From: Fidelibacterota bacterium
GTDB taxonomy: Bacteria > Fidelibacterota > Marinisomatia > Marinisomatales > TCS55
Assembly: GCA_014239505.1 (NCBI GenBank)
Contig: JAAZYT010000107.1
Span: 1 to 7,942, forward strand
Length of the DNA stretch: 7,942 nucleotides
Reading direction: 5' to 3'
Part shown: positions 6,803-7,942 of the stretch, in pieces
Position numbering within the stretch: position 1 is the stretch's first letter
Layout of the letters: each line of letters starts with the position of its first letter
The notes under the pieces: model-generated
Seen by the model: only the letters and a program-made list of their open reading frames with translations
What the model was told of the DNA's origin: nothing
Databases searched by the model: none
Made by a program: the position numbers and the translations under genes

Positions 6803-7768
6803 TTACTTATCTCCCTTAGCTCTAAGGTTTAATAGATTTATTAAGTTGCCTCCACCTTCACCATCTGGCACAATAATCTTTTCTTTACCTGGTAAAATCA
6901 ATTCGATGGTTTCTAAGTACATTCGCGTCTCAGTGATACCCTTAGCTTTTCTATACTCTTTTAATACAGCATTGAATTTAGATGCGTCTCCTTCTGCTCT
7001 AGATATTCGAGCTTGCTTATAACCTTCAGCTTCTCTAATCATAGCTTGCCCTTCACCTCGAGCTTTAGGTATTACATCATTTCTATAACCTTCTGCTTGG
7101 TTAATCATACGGTTTTTATCTTCCTTCGCAGATGCGACATCCTTAAATGCTGCCACAACTTGCTGAGGTGGACCAACATCCTGAAGTTGAACTGCAACAA
7201 CTAAAATTCCTGTCTTATATTTATCTAAAATAGTTTGAATTATCTCTTTTGCTTCCTCTTGAATCATGAACTTTCCAGAGGTTAAGGCTTCATCAATATT
7301 ATGACGGCCAATAACAGTTCTAAGAGAAGCTTCCGAAGCTTGTCTAACTGTAAGCTCTGGCTTAATAAAATTGAAAGTGTAAGCAACTGGGTCTTTAATT
7401 TTATACTGAACAATCATCTCAGCATCAACAATATTTTCGTCGCCTGTAAGCATCAAACTTTCTCTCTCTATAGTTTGGTACTGATTCTTCCCTACTGTTC
7501 TAAAGCCAATTTCAACTCTCTTTACTTCTGTTACTTTAGGTGTTGAAACTTTTTCAATTGGATATGGAAAGTGATAATTTAATCCAGACTGTCCTACTCT
7601 AGAATATTTACCAAATGTTTGTACGACACCCACTTCATCTGGACCTACAATATATACTCCAGATAATAACCAAATTAATAATGCTATCCCAGCAATGGGA
7701 ATTGCACCTAATGACAAAGAGGGAACTTTTATTTCTTGGTCCCCAACTATTATTCGTTTGTATTGCAT
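6803..7768 (-). CDS. hflK: HflK, SPFH-family modulator of FtsH
   Basis: This 321-residue partner of HflC has a short cytoplasmic N-terminus, a membrane segment at about 22-42 (AIPIAGIALLIWLLSGVYIV) and the SPFH domain from about 40. HflK hallmarks are GPDEVGVVQTFGKY at 42-55, GLNYHFPYPIEKV at 62-74, MLTGDENIVD at 106-115 and VQLQDVGPPQQV at 193-204. A charged helical region then carries two AEGY elements (225-228 and 247-250) and a third AEG at 258-260. E. coli HflK is about 419 residues with a Gly/Pro-rich cytoplasmic N-terminus and a longer C-terminus. This one lacks most of both, ending in a short Gly-rich GEGGGN and a charged tail. It follows the rpoN stop by 14 bases and has an AAGAAGG ribosome binding site. 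Confidence 0.94.
   Translation of the reverse strand: MQYKRIIVGDQEIKVPSLSLGAIPIAGIALLIWLLSGVYIVGPDEVGVVQTFGKYSRVGQSGLNYHFPYPIEKVSTPKVTEVKRVEIGFRTVGKNQYQTIERESLMLTGDENIVDAEMIVQYKIKDPVAYTFNFIKPELTVRQASEASLRTVIGRHNIDEALTSGKFMIQEEAKEIIQTILDKYKTGILVVAVQLQDVGPPQQVVAAFKDVASAKEDKNRMINQAEGYRNDVIPKARGEGQAMIREAEGYKQARISRAEGDASKFNAVLKEYRKAKGITETRMYLETIELILPGKEKIIVPDGEGGGNLINLLNLRAKGDK
6811..6816 (-). promoter_or_regulatory. Shine-Dalgarno site of hflC
   Basis: AGGGAG on the minus strand lies inside the last codons of hflK, ten bases before the hflC ATG. It is among the strongest ribosome binding sites in the window and fixes the hflC start at 6800. Confidence 0.7.
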
Positions 7769-7773
7769 TTTGA

Positions 7774-7780
7774 CCTTCTT
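7774..7780 (-). promoter_or_regulatory. Shine-Dalgarno site of hflK
   Basis: AAGAAGG on the minus strand lies in the short gap between the rpoN stop and hflK, five bases before the hflK ATG. It supports the ATG at 7768 as the true start. Confidence 0.75.
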
Positions 7781-7782
7781 AT

Positions 7783-7942
7783 TTAATGATTTAATTCCCG
7801 TCTCAACCTTGCGACAGGAAATTGTAATTGTTCTCTATATTTTGCTACCGTACGTCTTGCGACTGGAAAACCTTTTAATTTAAGTTTATCTGCCAAATCT
7901 ATATCAGTGAGAGGTGAATCTTTTTTCTCTTCTTTTATTAAC
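7783..7942 (-). CDS. rpoN: RNA polymerase sigma-54 factor, C-terminal end (5' part outside window)
   Basis: The reverse strand from 7941 reads 52 codons in frame and stops at TAA (7785-7783). The reading includes DSPLTDIDLADKL, then GFPVARRTVAKYRE and a terminal PVARLRRELNH. ARRTVAKYR (7834-7860) is the RpoN box, the near-invariant motif that binds the -24 promoter element, so this is the DNA-binding tail of sigma-54. Sigma-54 directs core RNA polymerase to -24/-12 promoters and needs AAA+ activators. Only the final tenth or so of the protein is visible. A full-length rpoN continues beyond 7942 on the minus strand. It lies 14 bases upstream of hflK in the same direction, an uncommon neighbour (rpoN is more often followed by hpf or ptsN). 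Confidence 0.95.
   Translation of the reverse strand, partial: LIKEEKKDSPLTDIDLADKLKLKGFPVARRTVAKYREQLQFPVARLRRELNH

Noticed and set aside
7327..7343. GAAGCTTCCGAAGCTT, a short palindromic and direct repeat in hflK
   Set aside because: It encodes the conserved-looking ASEAS segment of HflK and is explained by codon repetition.

Overview
The window is a gene-dense, strongly AT-rich piece of chromosome from a Gram-negative bacterium. LpxH (lipid A) and KdsD (Kdo) point to an LPS-bearing outer membrane, and sigma-54, HflKC and HslVU are all bacterial housekeeping systems. The LpxH C-terminus (a GHYH metal motif followed by a LGDW-type segment), the low GC and the tight gene packing would fit an FCB-group or marine lineage such as Marinimicrobia. 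That placement is an impression from sequence style, not a phylogenetic result.

Layout. Positions 1-2147 hold three plus-strand genes that overlap end to end: the 3' end of an lpxH-like UDP-2,3-diacylglucosamine pyrophosphohydrolase, a HEAT-repeat lipoprotein, and an exported protein with an SH3-like segment and a FxLYD-like C-terminus. Positions 2149-7942 hold a minus-strand run, in transcription order rpoN (3' end only), hflK, hflC, hslV, hslU, argF, kdsD. The two runs converge with one base between their stop codons. No gap in the window exceeds 14 bases, and I see no RNA gene, mobile element, CRISPR array, origin or clear intrinsic terminator.

How the genes fit together. HflK and HflC form the SPFH membrane complex that modulates FtsH. 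HslV and HslU form the second ATP-dependent protease, so the middle of the minus-strand run is a protein quality-control block. It lies directly downstream of the sigma-54 gene and runs on, with gaps of 14 bases or fewer, into arginine biosynthesis (argF) and Kdo precursor synthesis (kdsD). The spacing suggests one transcript, but no promoter is visible and the 5' end lies outside the window. LpxH and KdsD serve the two halves of LPS core/lipid A synthesis from opposite strands, and the two unknown envelope proteins sit behind lpxH.

The window is mostly ordinary core-genome content. I found no convincing new system. The least understood part is the pair of exported proteins coupled to lpxH.
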